In this document: positions 17,701 through 26,250 of the stretch, piece after piece
How positions within the stretch are numbered: the stretch's first letter is position 1
How the letters are laid out: each line of letters begins with the position of its first letter
Source of the DNA: Rhodocyclales bacterium
Lineage (GTDB): Bacteria; Pseudomonadota; Gammaproteobacteria; Burkholderiales; Rhodocyclaceae
NCBI GenBank assembly: GCA_028292505.1
Contig: JAQGMF010000032.1
Location: 1 to 64,000 of the forward strand
Direction: 5' to 3'
Length of the DNA: 64,000 bases
Translations under genes and position numbers: made by a program
Notes under the pieces: model-generated
Databases searched by the model: none
Told to the model about the DNA's origin: nothing
Seen by the model: only the letters and a program-made list of their open reading frames with translations

Positions 17701-18877
17701 CGACGATGGATTCGGGATACGAGGCGGTGCGGCCTACGGAGATGGCGTGGGCGTCGATGTCCGTGGCGAAGACCTGCATGTCCGGCGCTTCCTGCAGGCG
17801 TGCGCGTGCTTCCCACAACAACATGCTAATGGAATAAGCTTCCTCGCCGGTGGCGCAGCCCGCCACCCACACGCGCACCTGTTCCTCGGCAGCGCGATTC
17901 GCAAAGATATGCGGAATGACGTCATTTTCGAGGACGGAGAATGCGTCGCGATCGCGGAAGAAATTGGTCACGCTGATCAGCATGTCCTTGAGCAAAGCCG
18001 GTGTCTCGCTTAGGTTGGTTTGCAGGAAATCGCGATACGTCGGCAGGTCCGGCAGTGCATTGACCTGCAGGCGCCGTTCGATGCGGCGCAAGACAGTGGC
18101 GCGTTTGTAGTGGCGGAAGTCGTGGCCGGTACGCGAACGCAGCAATACCATGATGTCATGCAACGCTTCTTCCGCCGCAGCGCCTTTTGTCTCGGAACTG
18201 GGCGCCTTGACCGCAAGGGCAAGGTCTTCGGCCTTCGGAAGTTCGATGTTGCGCGCGTTCTGCCACAGCGACAGAAGCTTTGATGGCATCTCCACGACGG
18301 GAAGCGTGAAGTCGATGCCGCCGGTGGCGATCGCACTTCTCGGCATGCCATCGTATTGCGCCTCGTCAAGGCTCTGGGCGATGGCCACACCGCCGTGCTC
18401 CTTGATACGCATGAGTCCGACAGCACCGTCCGAGCCGGTGCCTGAAAGTACGATGCAGATCGCGCGCTCCTGGCGCGTCTCTGCCAAAGTACGGAAAAAC
18501 AGGTCAATCGCAATATGTCGCTCGCGCGGCCGATTGAGCGGCGCAAGCATGAGCATGCCGTCTTCCATCGACAGGTGCCGATTCGGCGAAATGACGTAGA
18601 TGTGGTTGGGCTCGATATGCACCGGCTCGAGCACTTGCTGCACTGGCATCGCGGTGAGCTTTTGCAGAATCTCGTCCAGCTTGCTCTCATGCTCCGGCGA
18701 CAGGTGCATGATCACGACGAAGGCCATGCCGCTATCGGCCGGCATGTGACGCAGCAACTCTGAGAGTGCCTGCAAGCCGCCGGCGGAAGCGCCGATGCCC
18801 ACGACAGGAAAGGCCAGCCGTTGCGCGGGCATGGCTTGTTCTTCTGTGGCCGGAGGTAAATTATCGACGTCGCTCAT
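14756..18877 (-). CDS. CheB-CheR-PAS-histidine kinase-receiver fusion protein
   Basis: 1373 residues. About 22-205 is a CheB methylesterase domain with the triad S31 (GIGASAGG), H58 (MHLSPEH) and D150 (SGTGSDG). About 235-495 is CheR methyltransferase (VLLRSRTGHDFRHYKR; VWVAGCATGEEAYSI; LVCCRNLMIYLD). Then comes PAS (about 530-650), a coiled coil of repeated EELKASNEELQAINEEL units (665-750) and two more PAS domains ending DISGRR and DLTGKK. HisKA has SHELKHPLN, HATPase has NLLSNAIKFS and GLGIGCALVQQ. The C-terminal receiver has VLLVDDTLETL and LIISDIAMPDMDG. It is soluble. No chemoreceptor, cheA or cheW gene is nearby, so a non-chemotaxis role is likely. Confidence 0.93.
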   Translation of the reverse strand: MSDVDNLPPATEEQAMPAQRLAFPVVGIGASAGGLQALSELLRHMPADSGMAFVVIMHLSPEHESKLDEILQKLTAMPVQQVLEPVHIEPNHIYVISPNRHLSMEDGMLMLAPLNRPRERHIAIDLFFRTLAETRQERAICIVLSGTGSDGAVGLMRIKEHGGVAIAQSLDEAQYDGMPRSAIATGGIDFTLPVVEMPSKLLSLWQNARNIELPKAEDLALAVKAPSSETKGAAAEEALHDIMVLLRSRTGHDFRHYKRATVLRRIERRLQVNALPDLPTYRDFLQTNLSETPALLKDMLISVTNFFRDRDAFSVLENDVIPHIFANRAAEEQVRVWVAGCATGEEAYSISMLLWEARARLQEAPDMQVFATDIDAHAISVGRTASYPESIVADVSSERLGEFFTKEPLRYRVRKSVREKVLFAAHNILRDPPFSRLDLVCCRNLMIYLDRAVQTDVLEMLHFALRPGGYLFLGTSESTDAAGQYFSVVDKKNRIYRANPVTRSARYVPTLPLGALDTSVQLAQTSIPERRYVPFAELHQKLLEQYAPPSVLVGHDHEIVHLTGRAGEFLRHAGGIPSHNLLALIHPDLRLELRTAMFQASQTGKSVEARRVQLHRDGRVFYVNMTARPVHDSNTGTDFILVVFNEVEDTTGGHVAEGDADGSGFLVEQLEEELHGVKQQLQLTIEQAETSNEELKASNEELQAINEELRSATEELETSREELQSINEELITVNHELKVKVEETSKINDDLQNLIASTDIATVFIDSGMRIKRYTPRATDIFSIIPSDIGRSLLDITHRLDYENLAGDAIDAFCSLRASEREVHSSDGKWYLARVLPYRTTENRIDGAVLTYVDISGRRQAEEALRQGEERMRLVAESTRDYAIITMDNDGNITGWNVGAQRIFGYTEEEAVGQPAALIFTQEDREHGAPALELSKARNEGRPEDERWHQRKDGTTFYCSGITTLLQGHKGFAKIARDLTGKKLQEADREDMLKQAKAASELKDDLLAVVSHELKHPLNLIHVNAELLTRIPQIREVPHAARAADTIRRTVLGQAQIIDDLLDLSRVRMGKLSLSRAGVPWAVIVDDIVSAMRGESDAKNVSITVNVDDNNMVFVDPTRLEQIVWNLLSNAIKFSGSGDSITVTLSRDANFGKLEVKDTGQGIAPDFIDKVFDMFRQAGGRATTRKEGGLGIGCALVQQLAEAHGGRVAVKSDGLGHGATFSVWLPIFLGSQEVAEWAPRGGGLAGQQVLLVDDTLETLESFSDLLKLDGSIVTAAPSAKKALAIAAKKKFDLIISDIAMPDMDGHELIRKLRKMNNTRDVPAIALTGFGRPNDAQLALDAGFDAHIGKPVSLEKLTQTVERVLATKRAGSGK

Positions 18878-19056
18878 ATGCGATCAGACAAGAAAGTCCC
18901 TGGCAAAAACGCGCTCGAGCCGGGAGCGCGGCGGGGAAACACCTACTCAACGCGATTGCGTTGTCTGGACTTCGCAGGCTACCAAACTGGCAAACAGAAT
19001 GCGACTGCAATGTTTGTTGCCGCGATAGTAAATCCATCGCGGCATTGCGCTCGGTT

Positions 19057-19839
19057 TTACTGCATGAACCAACCATGGCTGACTACCAGAGACTGGCCGG
19101 TCAGCGCATTGCTCGGGAAGGAAGCGAACATCAGCGCGACCTGGGCGACATCGTCCGTCGTGGTGAATTCGCCGTCAACGGTTTCTTTCAGCATCACGTC
19201 CTTGATGACCTGCGCTTCGCTGATGCCAAGCTCTTTTGCCTGCTGGGGAATTTGCTTGTCGACCAGGGGTGTGCGCACGAAGCCGGGGCATATGACATTG
19301 GCACGCACGTTGTGCGCCGCGCCTTCCTTGGCGATAACTTTGGCCAGACCGATCAGGCCATGCTTGGCGGTGACGTAAGCGGACTTGAGCATCGATGCTT
19401 CTTTTGAGTGTACCGAGCCCATATAGATGATGGAGCCGCCGCGACCCGACGCGTACATGTGCTTGATGCAGGCCTGCGTGGTGAGGAAGGCGCCATCGAG
19501 GTGGATGGCGAGCATCTTCTTCCAGTCGGAAAACGGGAAGTCCTGGATCGGATGCACGATCTGTATGCCGGCATTGCTGATCAGAATGTCGATGCCGCCA
19601 AACGCATCCACAGCCGCCTGCACACCGGCATTCACCTGTTCTTCGCTGGTGACGTCGACAGACACGCCGATGGCGCTGGCGCCACTCTTGGCGATCTCGG
19701 CGGCGGTTGCATCGGCTGCTTCCTTGTTCAGGTCGGCAATGACGACCTTGGCACCTTCGCGCGCGAACACGACAGCGATTTCGCGGCCGATGCCGCTGGC
19801 CGAGCCGGTGATGAAAGCGACTTTGTCTTTGAGCAACAT
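19057..19839 (-). CDS. bdhA: 3-hydroxybutyrate dehydrogenase (SDR family)
   Basis: 260 residues from ATG 19839 (AAGGAG upstream). NAD-dependent interconversion of (R)-3-hydroxybutyrate and acetoacetate, in PHB and ketone-body metabolism. It shows the SDR features TGSASGIG (cofactor), SNAG, and the active-site Ser (MGSVHS) with YVTAKHG. The segments [13 protein letters not shown] and [19 protein letters not shown] are typical of D-3-hydroxybutyrate dehydrogenases. The upstream genes on the same strand are acetoacetate decarboxylase and a patatin, so the three share one pathway, although a 250-base gap with two repeats separates this gene from adc. Confidence 0.92.
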   Translation of the reverse strand: MLLKDKVAFITGSASGIGREIAVVFAREGAKVVIADLNKEAADATAAEIAKSGASAIGVSVDVTSEEQVNAGVQAAVDAFGGIDILISNAGIQIVHPIQDFPFSDWKKMLAIHLDGAFLTTQACIKHMYASGRGGSIIYMGSVHSKEASMLKSAYVTAKHGLIGLAKVIAKEGAAHNVRANVICPGFVRTPLVDKQIPQQAKELGISEAQVIKDVMLKETVDGEFTTTDDVAQVALMFASFPSNALTGQSLVVSHGWFMQ

Positions 19840-19893
19840 GGCTAACTCCTTCAGGGTTGATGGGCGTGGACCCGGCGATTCATGATATTTGCT

Positions 19894-19922
19894 CGTCATT
19901 CCCGCCTTCGCGGCAATGACGG
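19894..19922. repeat. Short family A repeat remnant
   Basis: CGTCATTCCCGCC-ttc-GCGGCAATGACG is a short hairpin with the ends of repeat family A and no long centre. It lies in the bdhA-adc gap. Confidence 0.6.
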
Positions 19923-19978
19923 TAAGTAGCGCGTGTTGTTTGCAGGGGGCCACTGATCAAGCCAAGACATTAAAACCC

Positions 19979-20058
19979 TTCACCACCAAGAACACCAAGA
20001 TTCACCAAGAAAAAGTGCTTTGGTATCGAGATTTTTCTTTGTGGACCTTGGTAGTGAA
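19979..20058. repeat. Imperfect palindrome (family D, TTCACCACCAAGAACACCAAG)
   Basis: The left arm TTCACCACCAAGAACACCAA and right arm CCTTGGTAGTGAA mirror each other over an 80-base AT-richer element in the bdhA-adc gap. The centre contains AAAAAGTGC/TTTTTCTTT tracts that could form a hairpin on the transcript. Confidence 0.65.
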
Positions 20059-20092
20059 AATATTTTTGAATCTGAACTTATTCAGTGCTTCT

Positions 20093-20830
20093 CTAGGCAA
20101 GATAATCGTAGACCACCTCACCCAGCGCCAGCGTCTGGTCGGTAATGAAATGCAGGGCCGAGACGACCTTGCGCACTGGCAGACCGGCAACCGGCGCCAG
20201 CGCATGCGGGAAAAGATCGAGCGCGGCCGGCCCAGTCCATGCGCCTTTGAGGGTAATGTCCGTGGTGAAGTAGCGCACCAGCTCGCAGATGCGCGGGCTG
20301 CCGTCCACATGCGGAATGATTTTGAGCAGGAAGTTCGGCTGCGCCAGCGCGGCAAGGACAGTGTCATTGTCGACGTGGCGATGCTTAAAACCCATGGTTG
20401 CCGTGGCGACGCGTATCGAGCGGTAGTCGAGCGTGCCGATCAGTGTGTCGACATCCACGCGCAGACAGGGTTGCGCGAGTTTTTTGGGAAAGCCCCACAA
20501 TTCGCGCCCGCCGGCAATCGGCGGGTGGTCGTCGAGGTACATTGCGTGCACGTAATTGCCCTTGATGCCTTCGAAGCTGACAGGAATGACCTGGCCGGAT
20601 TCTGTGTAGTCGCCGAAACCGGTGGAGTCGGGCATACGTATGAATTCGTACTTCACATGCGGTTCGGTGACTTGCAAGGGCTCGGGGACGACAGCTCGCA
20701 AGGCATCGAGATCGGTCTCGTAAGTGATGATCAGGTATTCGCGATTGATGAAGCGGTACGGCCCAGGAGGAAATGCCGGGCTTGTCAACGGCATCGCAAA
20801 GGCGTTGGCCTTAACGTCGGCAATATTCAT
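20093..20830 (-). CDS. adc: Acetoacetate decarboxylase
   Basis: 245 residues. Converts acetoacetate to acetone and CO2 through a Schiff base. The catalytic region is visible as [15 protein letters not shown], where the second Lys of the pair corresponds to the Schiff-base lysine and its neighbour tunes its pKa. Other family landmarks are [19 protein letters not shown] at the N-terminus and the conserved Glu in [15 protein letters not shown] 20830 overlaps the patatin stop by four bases (ATGA), so the two are coupled. With bdhA it forms a ketone-body set. Confidence 0.92.
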   Translation of the reverse strand: MNIADVKANAFAMPLTSPAFPPGPYRFINREYLIITYETDLDALRAVVPEPLQVTEPHVKYEFIRMPDSTGFGDYTESGQVIPVSFEGIKGNYVHAMYLDDHPPIAGGRELWGFPKKLAQPCLRVDVDTLIGTLDYRSIRVATATMGFKHRHVDNDTVLAALAQPNFLLKIIPHVDGSPRICELVRYFTTDITLKGAWTGPAALDLFPHALAPVAGLPVRKVVSALHFITDQTLALGEVVYDYLA

Positions 20831-21996
20831 TTGGCAAGTTCTCCGGGTTGCACATGATCGTGGGCCAGGTCGTACACGGTGACACCATCGTCGACGCTGG
20901 ATTTGTTGAGCAGGTCCGGATGATCGATGGTGTTGCTCATATCGCGTTGTCCGGACAGCCAGTGTCTGATCACCGATTCACGCGAAAATTCATAATCTTT
21001 CGATTCTAATTCGTAGCGTTCCTGGCGATAGATCAGGTGCACGATGTCGATATGCGCCGTCTTGTTGGCGGCGACCAGGTCTTGCACGTCCTGCTTATTG
21101 CGTTCGTCCGGCGGCAGCATGGAGATCAGCTTGAGCATGGTCTGCTTGTTGCGCTGGATCTGTGCCAGTTTGTCCGTGTTGAAACGCGTGCGGCTGGAGT
21201 AAGTAATATCTTTCTGGCGCGAAGTGACCCCCGCCATATTGGTAGGCATCGCGCCACGCGCGCTGAACAGATCGACTTGTACGATGAGAATCTTGTTGGA
21301 GTTGTGACGGTCGAGTACGTATTGCAGCGGCGTATTCGACACGATGCCGCCGTCCCAATACGGTTCGCCATCGATCATGACAGGTGGGAATGCTGGCGGC
21401 AGTGCACCACTGGCCATGATGTGTTCAGGCCCGATCTTCTGGTGCATGTTGTCGAAGTAAACGGAATTGCCTGTGCGCACATTCGCCGCGCCGACGGACA
21501 AGCGCAGCTTCTTGCTGTTGATCAGATCGAAATCCACCAGACGCTCCAGCGTCGCGCGCAGCTGCGAGGTGTCGTAAAAGCTGATGGCGGCGTCTGTGCC
21601 GTCGGGTTGAAAGAAAGGTGGCGGAAAGCGCGGTTCGTAAAAACCTTCCACGCCGCAGGTGGTCGCGATCGCTGCGTTCACCTGATGTGCGATTTGGTCG
21701 TTGCCCGGCCACCAATTGACGATGCCGTCCGCTTTCGACGAAACCAGCTCCCAGAATTCGCGCAGGCGTTCGACGCGTCGGGCGGGTGGATTGCCGACGA
21801 TCAGGGCGGCATTGATGGCGCCGATGGAGACGCCTGCCACCCAGTGTGGTTCGCGCGGAAAGGTAGCGATCTCCTCGAACACGCCCGCCTGGTAAGCGCC
21901 CAGTGCGCCACCGCCCTGCAGCACCAGTACGATATGTTCGTGATCGATCCTGACAGCTTGCTGAACCGTCGTCGTGCGCTTGTGCTTCGTCGTCAT
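20827..21996 (-). CDS. Patatin-like phospholipase / putative PHB-associated hydrolase
   Basis: 389 residues. Serine hydrolase of the patatin fold: oxyanion loop [13 protein letters not shown] (residues about 28-40), nucleophile in GVSIG (GxSxG) and dyad Asp in [14 protein letters not shown]-terminal DUF3734-like part follows ([28 protein letters not shown]). Patatins of this type commonly stand upstream of adc and bdh in Proteobacteria and have been suggested to act in PHB or lipid turnover. No signal peptide. First gene of the operon. Confidence 0.9.
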   Translation of the reverse strand: MTTKHKRTTTVQQAVRIDHEHIVLVLQGGGALGAYQAGVFEEIATFPREPHWVAGVSIGAINAALIVGNPPARRVERLREFWELVSSKADGIVNWWPGNDQIAHQVNAAIATTCGVEGFYEPRFPPPFFQPDGTDAAISFYDTSQLRATLERLVDFDLINSKKLRLSVGAANVRTGNSVYFDNMHQKIGPEHIMASGALPPAFPPVMIDGEPYWDGGIVSNTPLQYVLDRHNSNKILIVQVDLFSARGAMPTNMAGVTSRQKDITYSSRTRFNTDKLAQIQRNKQTMLKLISMLPPDERNKQDVQDLVAANKTAHIDIVHLIYRQERYELESKDYEFSRESVIRHWLSGQRDMSNTIDHPDLLNKSSVDDGVTVYDLAHDHVQPGELAK

Positions 21997-22088
21997 GTGG
22001 CCACCCCGGTTTGATCCTGCAGGCTAACCTTAGCACGCGCTTGCTGCTTTGAAATGACGCTGCCTTGCGGACATATGGGCATGCTGCG

Positions 22089-22108
22089 CCAGCGGCGTTC
22101 GCCGCTGG
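22089..22108. other. Perfect hairpin after the patatin promoter region
   Basis: CCAGCGGCG-tt-CGCCGCTGG is a perfect 9-bp inverted repeat between two minus-strand genes (22127-22609 and 20827-21996). It follows the stop of the upstream gene but has no U-tract; it may be a 3'-end stabiliser. Confidence 0.4.
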
Positions 22109-22126
22109 TGACGACCACCTTCCTGG

Positions 22127-22609
22127 CTACGACAGATGACGGCCGGAACGACCGACGTCGGCTTGCGTATAAACGAATGGCAAGGGCACCTGATCGACCA
22201 CCGGATCGGATTGTTCGCGCAGATCGAAGTCCGTCGGCCTGAACTGCGGACTGTGCAGGCGCACCGATTCCGCCGACTGTGGGATGTGCCGCTGGCTGGC
22301 ACCGATGACGATGCCGACGGCGATGACAACCACTTGCAGGAAAAAAATCGCCACGCTGCGCGCCAGGGCTTGCAAGCGACGACGACGAATGTGGCGGGAT
22401 ACTTCCTCCACCCTTGCCATGTGCGCCTCGGTGTTGATGGCAAAGGCATTGTTGCCGCCACTTTTGTTTGTCGCAGAGAGCCTCTCGATTTCCGGCGGCG
22501 GGCCGTGTGGCGTACTGATCGCGCTTGTCGGCCATGGCTTGATCAGTGCCGCGTTGTCAAAAAAATAATCTCCCGTATCTTTTGGTGCAGCACTCGCCAT
22601 GGCTCTCAT
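22127..22609 (-). CDS. Uncharacterised single-pass membrane protein
   Basis: 160 residues from ATG 22609; a TTG 30 bases earlier is also in frame, and neither has a clear ribosome site. Residues about 10-70 are polar, a basic patch RHIRRRRLQALARS precedes one membrane segment (VAIFFLQVVVIAVGIVIGA), and the C-terminal 50 residues are polar with Pro. The positive patch before the segment predicts the N-terminus inside. No known family. A 24-codon gene and a larger membrane-protein gene lie upstream on the same strand. Confidence 0.55.
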   Translation of the reverse strand: MRAMASAAPKDTGDYFFDNAALIKPWPTSAISTPHGPPPEIERLSATNKSGGNNAFAINTEAHMARVEEVSRHIRRRRLQALARSVAIFFLQVVVIAVGIVIGASQRHIPQSAESVRLHSPQFRPTDFDLREQSDPVVDQVPLPFVYTQADVGRSGRHLS

Positions 22610-22781
22610 CGCCTCGATAGTGAATGGCGGCTGATTCAACGTGCCGCATCTTTTTTGAATCGTTGTACTTTGCCGATAAGACCGTCTTGTCGCTGTTCGG
22701 CAACGAACATTGTGTGTTCAATTTCTTGCCGTCGTCCGCTGACGCAGCGATAGCGTGAATTGCCGCTCGCAGCGGATGTCC

Positions 22782-22856
22782 TCAGTGCGTTAGCAAGGCA
22801 ATGAGGATCACCACAGGAAGCGGCACACCAAGAATCAATAAGAGGATCGAGCGCAT
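22782..22856 (-). CDS. 24-residue hydrophobic microprotein
   Basis: On the minus strand ATG 22856 is preceded by GAAGGAGTATTGCC, an excellent ribosome site. The frame encodes MRSILLLILGVPLPVVILIA followed by LLTH and stops at TGA 22784-22782. This is a single membrane-spanning microprotein, similar in style to the DUF3309 protein at 27697-27855. It sits between membrane-protein genes. Function unknown. Confidence 0.6.
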   Translation of the reverse strand: MRSILLLILGVPLPVVILIALLTH

Positions 22857-22922
22857 GGCAATACTCCTTCAATGGAAACAAGACAGGTTGATGCTAATGT
22901 CATTAAAAAATGCGGCTGACCT

Positions 22923-23822
22923 TCAGCGCAACTCGTCACGCAGCTTGCCGCCAAAGAGCGCGCTGAGGCTGGCGACGAAGGCCCCTGCCAGCAACGCCAC
23001 GAACATCCATAGCGCCGAATAAGCGGCCGCCTTGCGTGCCTTGTTCGCCGCGCTCGTGGCATGCGCTTCGGCCGCGTTGATGGCCGCACTGACGCGCGTG
23101 TAGGTATCGCTGACGCGCTTCTCGGCGCTGGCCTGATCGAGGCCGGTTTGCCGTGCGATCAATTTACCGACGTACTGTCGATCTTCCGCTGGCAGGTTAT
23201 CCTGGCGCATGTCATTGACCAGTATCCTCGCCGCTTCCGCACGGCTTGCCGGGTCCATCTGTGCAGCAAGCGGTTTATCGGAGCGGAACAGCGTATCGAC
23301 GTAGTAGCCGACGGCGTCGCCACCGGCCGCTGTGTTGCGTGTAATCGTGCTGACCGCAGCCATCTGGGCGGCACCCTGGACGGTTGCGGCCCCTGCATGC
23401 AGGGCGCCGCCCACGGCCGCAGTCAAGGCAGTGGACAGAAAGATTGCCGTGACCAGCGAAGCAATCGCCCAGGCAAGGAAGCCATGCGCGGTGTCGCGAA
23501 AATAAACTTCATCGGCATGTACATTTGTCCAGCGCCCACGCAGGCGACCGGCCAGATAACCCCCGACGGCGGATGCCGCCAGTTGCGTAAAAGCCAGCCA
23601 CACGATGCTTGAAATGCCAAGCGTGGTCGCGTTGGCGCCAGAATTCGACCACGGTGACACCGCCGACAGGCCTAGCCCGAAACCGAGAATTACCAGGATT
23701 AGCGAGAGCGCCGCAGCACCGGCCGCTCCTGCGAAAATGGCGGCCCACGATATGCCAATCGAATTGATGTCGCCGTCCGGCATAACGTTCTCTGCCAGCG
23801 CGTCGCGTGAAAGTGTGGCCAT
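22923..23822 (-). CDS. Multi-pass membrane protein with cytoplasmic/periplasmic helical loop
   Basis: 299 residues, ATG 23822 (AAAAAGGAGCAGACC upstream). Hydrophobic segments at about 25-55 (WAAIFAGAAGAAALSLILVI), 70-95, 112-142 and 270-290. The loop 150-265 is Ala-rich and charged (TLFRSDKPLAAQMDPASRAE; AEDRQYVGKLIARQTGLDQA). A Gly-rich GGYLAGRLRGR follows the second segment. It resembles uncharacterised YrzE/TIGR04086-like membrane proteins that begin with ISWAAIFAGA. Role unknown; its neighbours are stress-type small proteins. Confidence 0.75.
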   Translation of the reverse strand: MATLSRDALAENVMPDGDINSIGISWAAIFAGAAGAAALSLILVILGFGLGLSAVSPWSNSGANATTLGISSIVWLAFTQLAASAVGGYLAGRLRGRWTNVHADEVYFRDTAHGFLAWAIASLVTAIFLSTALTAAVGGALHAGAATVQGAAQMAAVSTITRNTAAGGDAVGYYVDTLFRSDKPLAAQMDPASRAEAARILVNDMRQDNLPAEDRQYVGKLIARQTGLDQASAEKRVSDTYTRVSAAINAAEAHATSAANKARKAAAYSALWMFVALLAGAFVASLSALFGGKLRDELR

Positions 23823-23999
23823 GGTCTGCTCCTTTTTGAATGTTGTGGAGCAGACTTAGCATGCAGCGTGCCTGCGGCGTAAGACCCACCCGTCGTGGAC
23901 CGCAACGCTTTATGAGCATGACGTTTGAATTCGATGTCGGCATTTTGCAGGCGTGCGCCTTGCTGGCACTATTCGGTAATTCATCAAGGAGCCGCCGCC

Positions 24000-24197
24000 A
24001 TGGTCACCATTCTCAAACCCCCGCATCGCAAGGTGCACGATGAGCGCACCGATATCGCGTCGGAGAACCTGCCGGGCAATGCGGATCTGGCTGAGATGGA
24101 AAGCGGCAAGAGCCGTACAGGCGTCGAACTCGATGAGGGCGATAGCAAAGCGGGAACGGGCAGCGCGCCCGGCGAAGGGCCGAACCCTACCGCGTGA
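24000..24197 (+). CDS. Small acidic hydrophilic protein
   Basis: 65 residues from ATG 24000, with AAGGAG nine bases upstream. Begins MVTILKPPHRKVHDERTDIA, then an acidic, Gly/Ser-rich tail (GVELDEGDSKAGTGSAPGEG). Probably disordered, comparable to stress-induced hydrophilic proteins. Not recognised. Confidence 0.55.
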   Translation: MVTILKPPHRKVHDERTDIASENLPGNADLAEMESGKSRTGVELDEGDSKAGTGSAPGEGPNPTA

Positions 24198-24221
24198 GAA
24201 GTCCCTGAAAGTACCTCAACA

Positions 24222-24947
24222 TCAATAGTGCGCGTCGATGTGCAAGGCCGCGTTCGGCGTGAGGTATTGCAGATCGTCAGCGAGCAGATGTTCGATCAGT
24301 TCGGCGACGCCCTGACCGCGCGCGCCCTGCGTGACGATGTCGACGTTTTGCTTGAGCGACGGTAAGGCGTTGGCGACGGCAGCGGAAAGGCCGCATAGAC
24401 GCAGGAAAGCATGGTCGTTCTCGGCATCGCCTACGCCCACTGTTTGCGCGGCATCGATGCCGAGTTCTTCGAGCGCCGGCAGCAAGCCGGTCGCCTTGGT
24501 GATGTTGGCCGGCAGCGCCATCACTGAACCCTTGTTGAAGATGACGTGCCACTCCAGGCCGAGATCGCGGATCGCGGCAAGCACTGCGTGCTCGTGCGGT
24601 TCTACGGTGGCCACGATGGATCGCCCCAGCGTGAAGGGAACGCCCCTGGCTTGCAGTGCGGTCAGGAATGCATCGGGCGGCGCGGGCGAGAGCATGCGCG
24701 TGTGCTGCGTTGCCGGGTCGTAGAGCAGCGCACCGTTCTCGGCGACGATGCGGTCGAACATGTCGCAATGGGGAAAGACCCTGCGCAGTTCGTTGAATTC
24801 GCGCCCCGTGACCAGCAGGAGTTTCTTTCCCGCCGCGCGCCAGCGTGACAGGGCCGCCAAGGTGTCGTCATCGACGATGCCATCGTGCGCTATGGTGCCG
24901 TCATAATCCGTGGCGAGCGCATGGTACTGTTTTTTGTCGGTGTTCAT
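24222..24947 (-). CDS. HAD-IIB (Cof-type) phosphatase
   Basis: 241 residues. Haloacid-dehalogenase hydrolase of subclass IIB. Motif I is ALATDYDGTIAHDG with nucleophile Asp, motif II is LLVTGRE, a Lys is in FNKGSVMALP, and motif III/IV is VGVGDAENDHAFL. The family removes phosphate from sugar phosphates. ATG 24947 overlaps the stop of the ROK-like gene by four bases (ATGA), so the pair probably acts on related sugar substrates. Confidence 0.9.
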   Translation of the reverse strand: MNTDKKQYHALATDYDGTIAHDGIVDDDTLAALSRWRAAGKKLLLVTGREFNELRRVFPHCDMFDRIVAENGALLYDPATQHTRMLSPAPPDAFLTALQARGVPFTLGRSIVATVEPHEHAVLAAIRDLGLEWHVIFNKGSVMALPANITKATGLLPALEELGIDAAQTVGVGDAENDHAFLRLCGLSAAVANALPSLKQNVDIVTQGARGQGVAELIEHLLADDLQYLTPNAALHIDAHY

Positions 24948-25765
24948 GGATTGTCTTCCTTGCGTTGCGGATGCAGCAATCGCCATACCCTCGGGTGCCG
25001 CTCTTCGACACGCTCTTCGAAATAATCCGCGACATGATCTGCGAGGCCGTCGCGCCATAGCAGCACGCCGCCGACGAAGGCATCGTCGTTGGAGCCGCGG
25101 CGCACATTGGCCGGCAACGGGTCGACTTCGTCGGCATGGCCACCGCCCAGCAGCACATAGTCGGCGAGGAAGGCATGGCGCAGTCTTTCCACTACCACGT
25201 TCAGCGTCGCCAGCCAGGCCGTGCGTCCATACGCTTCCAGGCCGTTGTGGCCGAGTCGGTCCGACAGGATTTCCGTTGCACCATAAGGCAGGCCGCCCAG
25301 ATCGAGTTCGACGATGATGCGTTCCGCGATGAGTGCGGAACCGAGCCCGGTGCCGAGACCGAGGAAAAGCATTCTGCCGCCGGCATAGGCGCCGATTGCT
25401 TGCAGGGTTGCGTCGTTGACGACACGTACCGGGCAACCGAATGCCGCCGCAAAATCGAATCCCGTCCAACCGAGGCCGAGATTACCCGGCTCATCGCAAG
25501 GGCGGTTTTCGCTAACCTTGCCGGGATAGCCGATGGAAATTAGCGCGTATTGCCAGTCGCTACTGTTTTCCTTCACCGCTGCGACGAGTTGGCCAGGTGT
25601 CAGTGTCGGGCCCGACTCGAAGCGTCGCACGGCACCGTCCGTGCTGAGGAAGAGCTTCACCGCGCTGCCACCGATATCGATGACCAGCACGGGCTGTTCT
25701 TCTTCCGACGTATTGTTGGCTTGCCGCGAGCGAGTGGTCTGGTCCGTCATGGTTGCCGATGTCAT
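24944..25765 (-). CDS. ROK-family sugar kinase / polyphosphate glucokinase-like
   Basis: 273 residues from ATG 25765; another in-frame ATG lies at 25750. The actin-fold phosphate loop is LVIDIGGSAVKLFLS. Further landmarks are ISIGYPGKV, GWTGFDFAAAFGCPVRVVND (active-site Asp) and LFLGLGTGLGSALI. This pattern matches polyphosphate/ATP glucokinases (PpgK group) within ROK. The usual ROK zinc-binding C-x-C motif is absent, as in PpgK. It is coupled to a downstream HAD phosphatase. Confidence 0.85.
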   Translation of the reverse strand: MTSATMTDQTTRSRQANNTSEEEQPVLVIDIGGSAVKLFLSTDGAVRRFESGPTLTPGQLVAAVKENSSDWQYALISIGYPGKVSENRPCDEPGNLGLGWTGFDFAAAFGCPVRVVNDATLQAIGAYAGGRMLFLGLGTGLGSALIAERIIVELDLGGLPYGATEILSDRLGHNGLEAYGRTAWLATLNVVVERLRHAFLADYVLLGGGHADEVDPLPANVRRGSNDDAFVGGVLLWRDGLADHVADYFEERVEERHPRVWRLLHPQRKEDNP

Positions 25766-26028
25766 TTTTGCCGTATGTCCTGGTACGGTTTGGCGCAAGG
25801 CCTGTGCCCAGCCTCACTTCATCCGGTGATTGCGCAGTAAGACTTACATGTCGGCGGAAATTATTGCGTGAGTCATATGGGAAGTGTCATAGGGCGCGGC
25901 GTCTGTGGCGTTGCGGCAAAGCGCAGAACACGGACCTCTGCATGCCGATGCAACAATGCAGCTCCTTTTCAGCGCTGTGGCATGCGCGTTGCGTAGACAG
26001 GAGCATCCATTTTCCAAAGGAGCCTTCG

Positions 26029-26211
26029 ATGCAAACTCCCAGACAAGTATTTTCGAGCGACTTCGTATATCTGCTGCATGCGGCCGCACAGCAGCCTCGG
26101 CCAGCAGAACCATTGATCGCCGATGGGGAAGAGGAAGAAGATGTGGAAGAGCTGGACGAGGAAGAGTTGGACGAAGAAAGCCGTCTCAAGGAAATCAACT
26201 TTGACGATTGA
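26029..26211 (+). CDS. Small acidic protein
   Basis: 60 residues; AAAGGAG lies seven bases before ATG 26029. The first half is ordinary (RQVFSSDFVYLLHAAAQQPR); the second is a run of Glu/Asp (ADGEEEEDVEELDEEELDEE). Not recognised. It is the first of four closely spaced small genes on the plus strand (26029-26973). The gap 25766-26028 shows nothing else. Confidence 0.6.
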   Translation: MQTPRQVFSSDFVYLLHAAAQQPRPAEPLIADGEEEEDVEELDEEELDEESRLKEINFDD

Positions 26212-26250
26212 ACGCGACCCGTGTTGTTCCATCGCACGAAGGAGCACAGC

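Noticed and set aside
14756..18877. A chemotaxis operon
   Set aside because: Only the CheB/CheR fusion is present; no cheA, cheW, cheY or receptor gene nearby.
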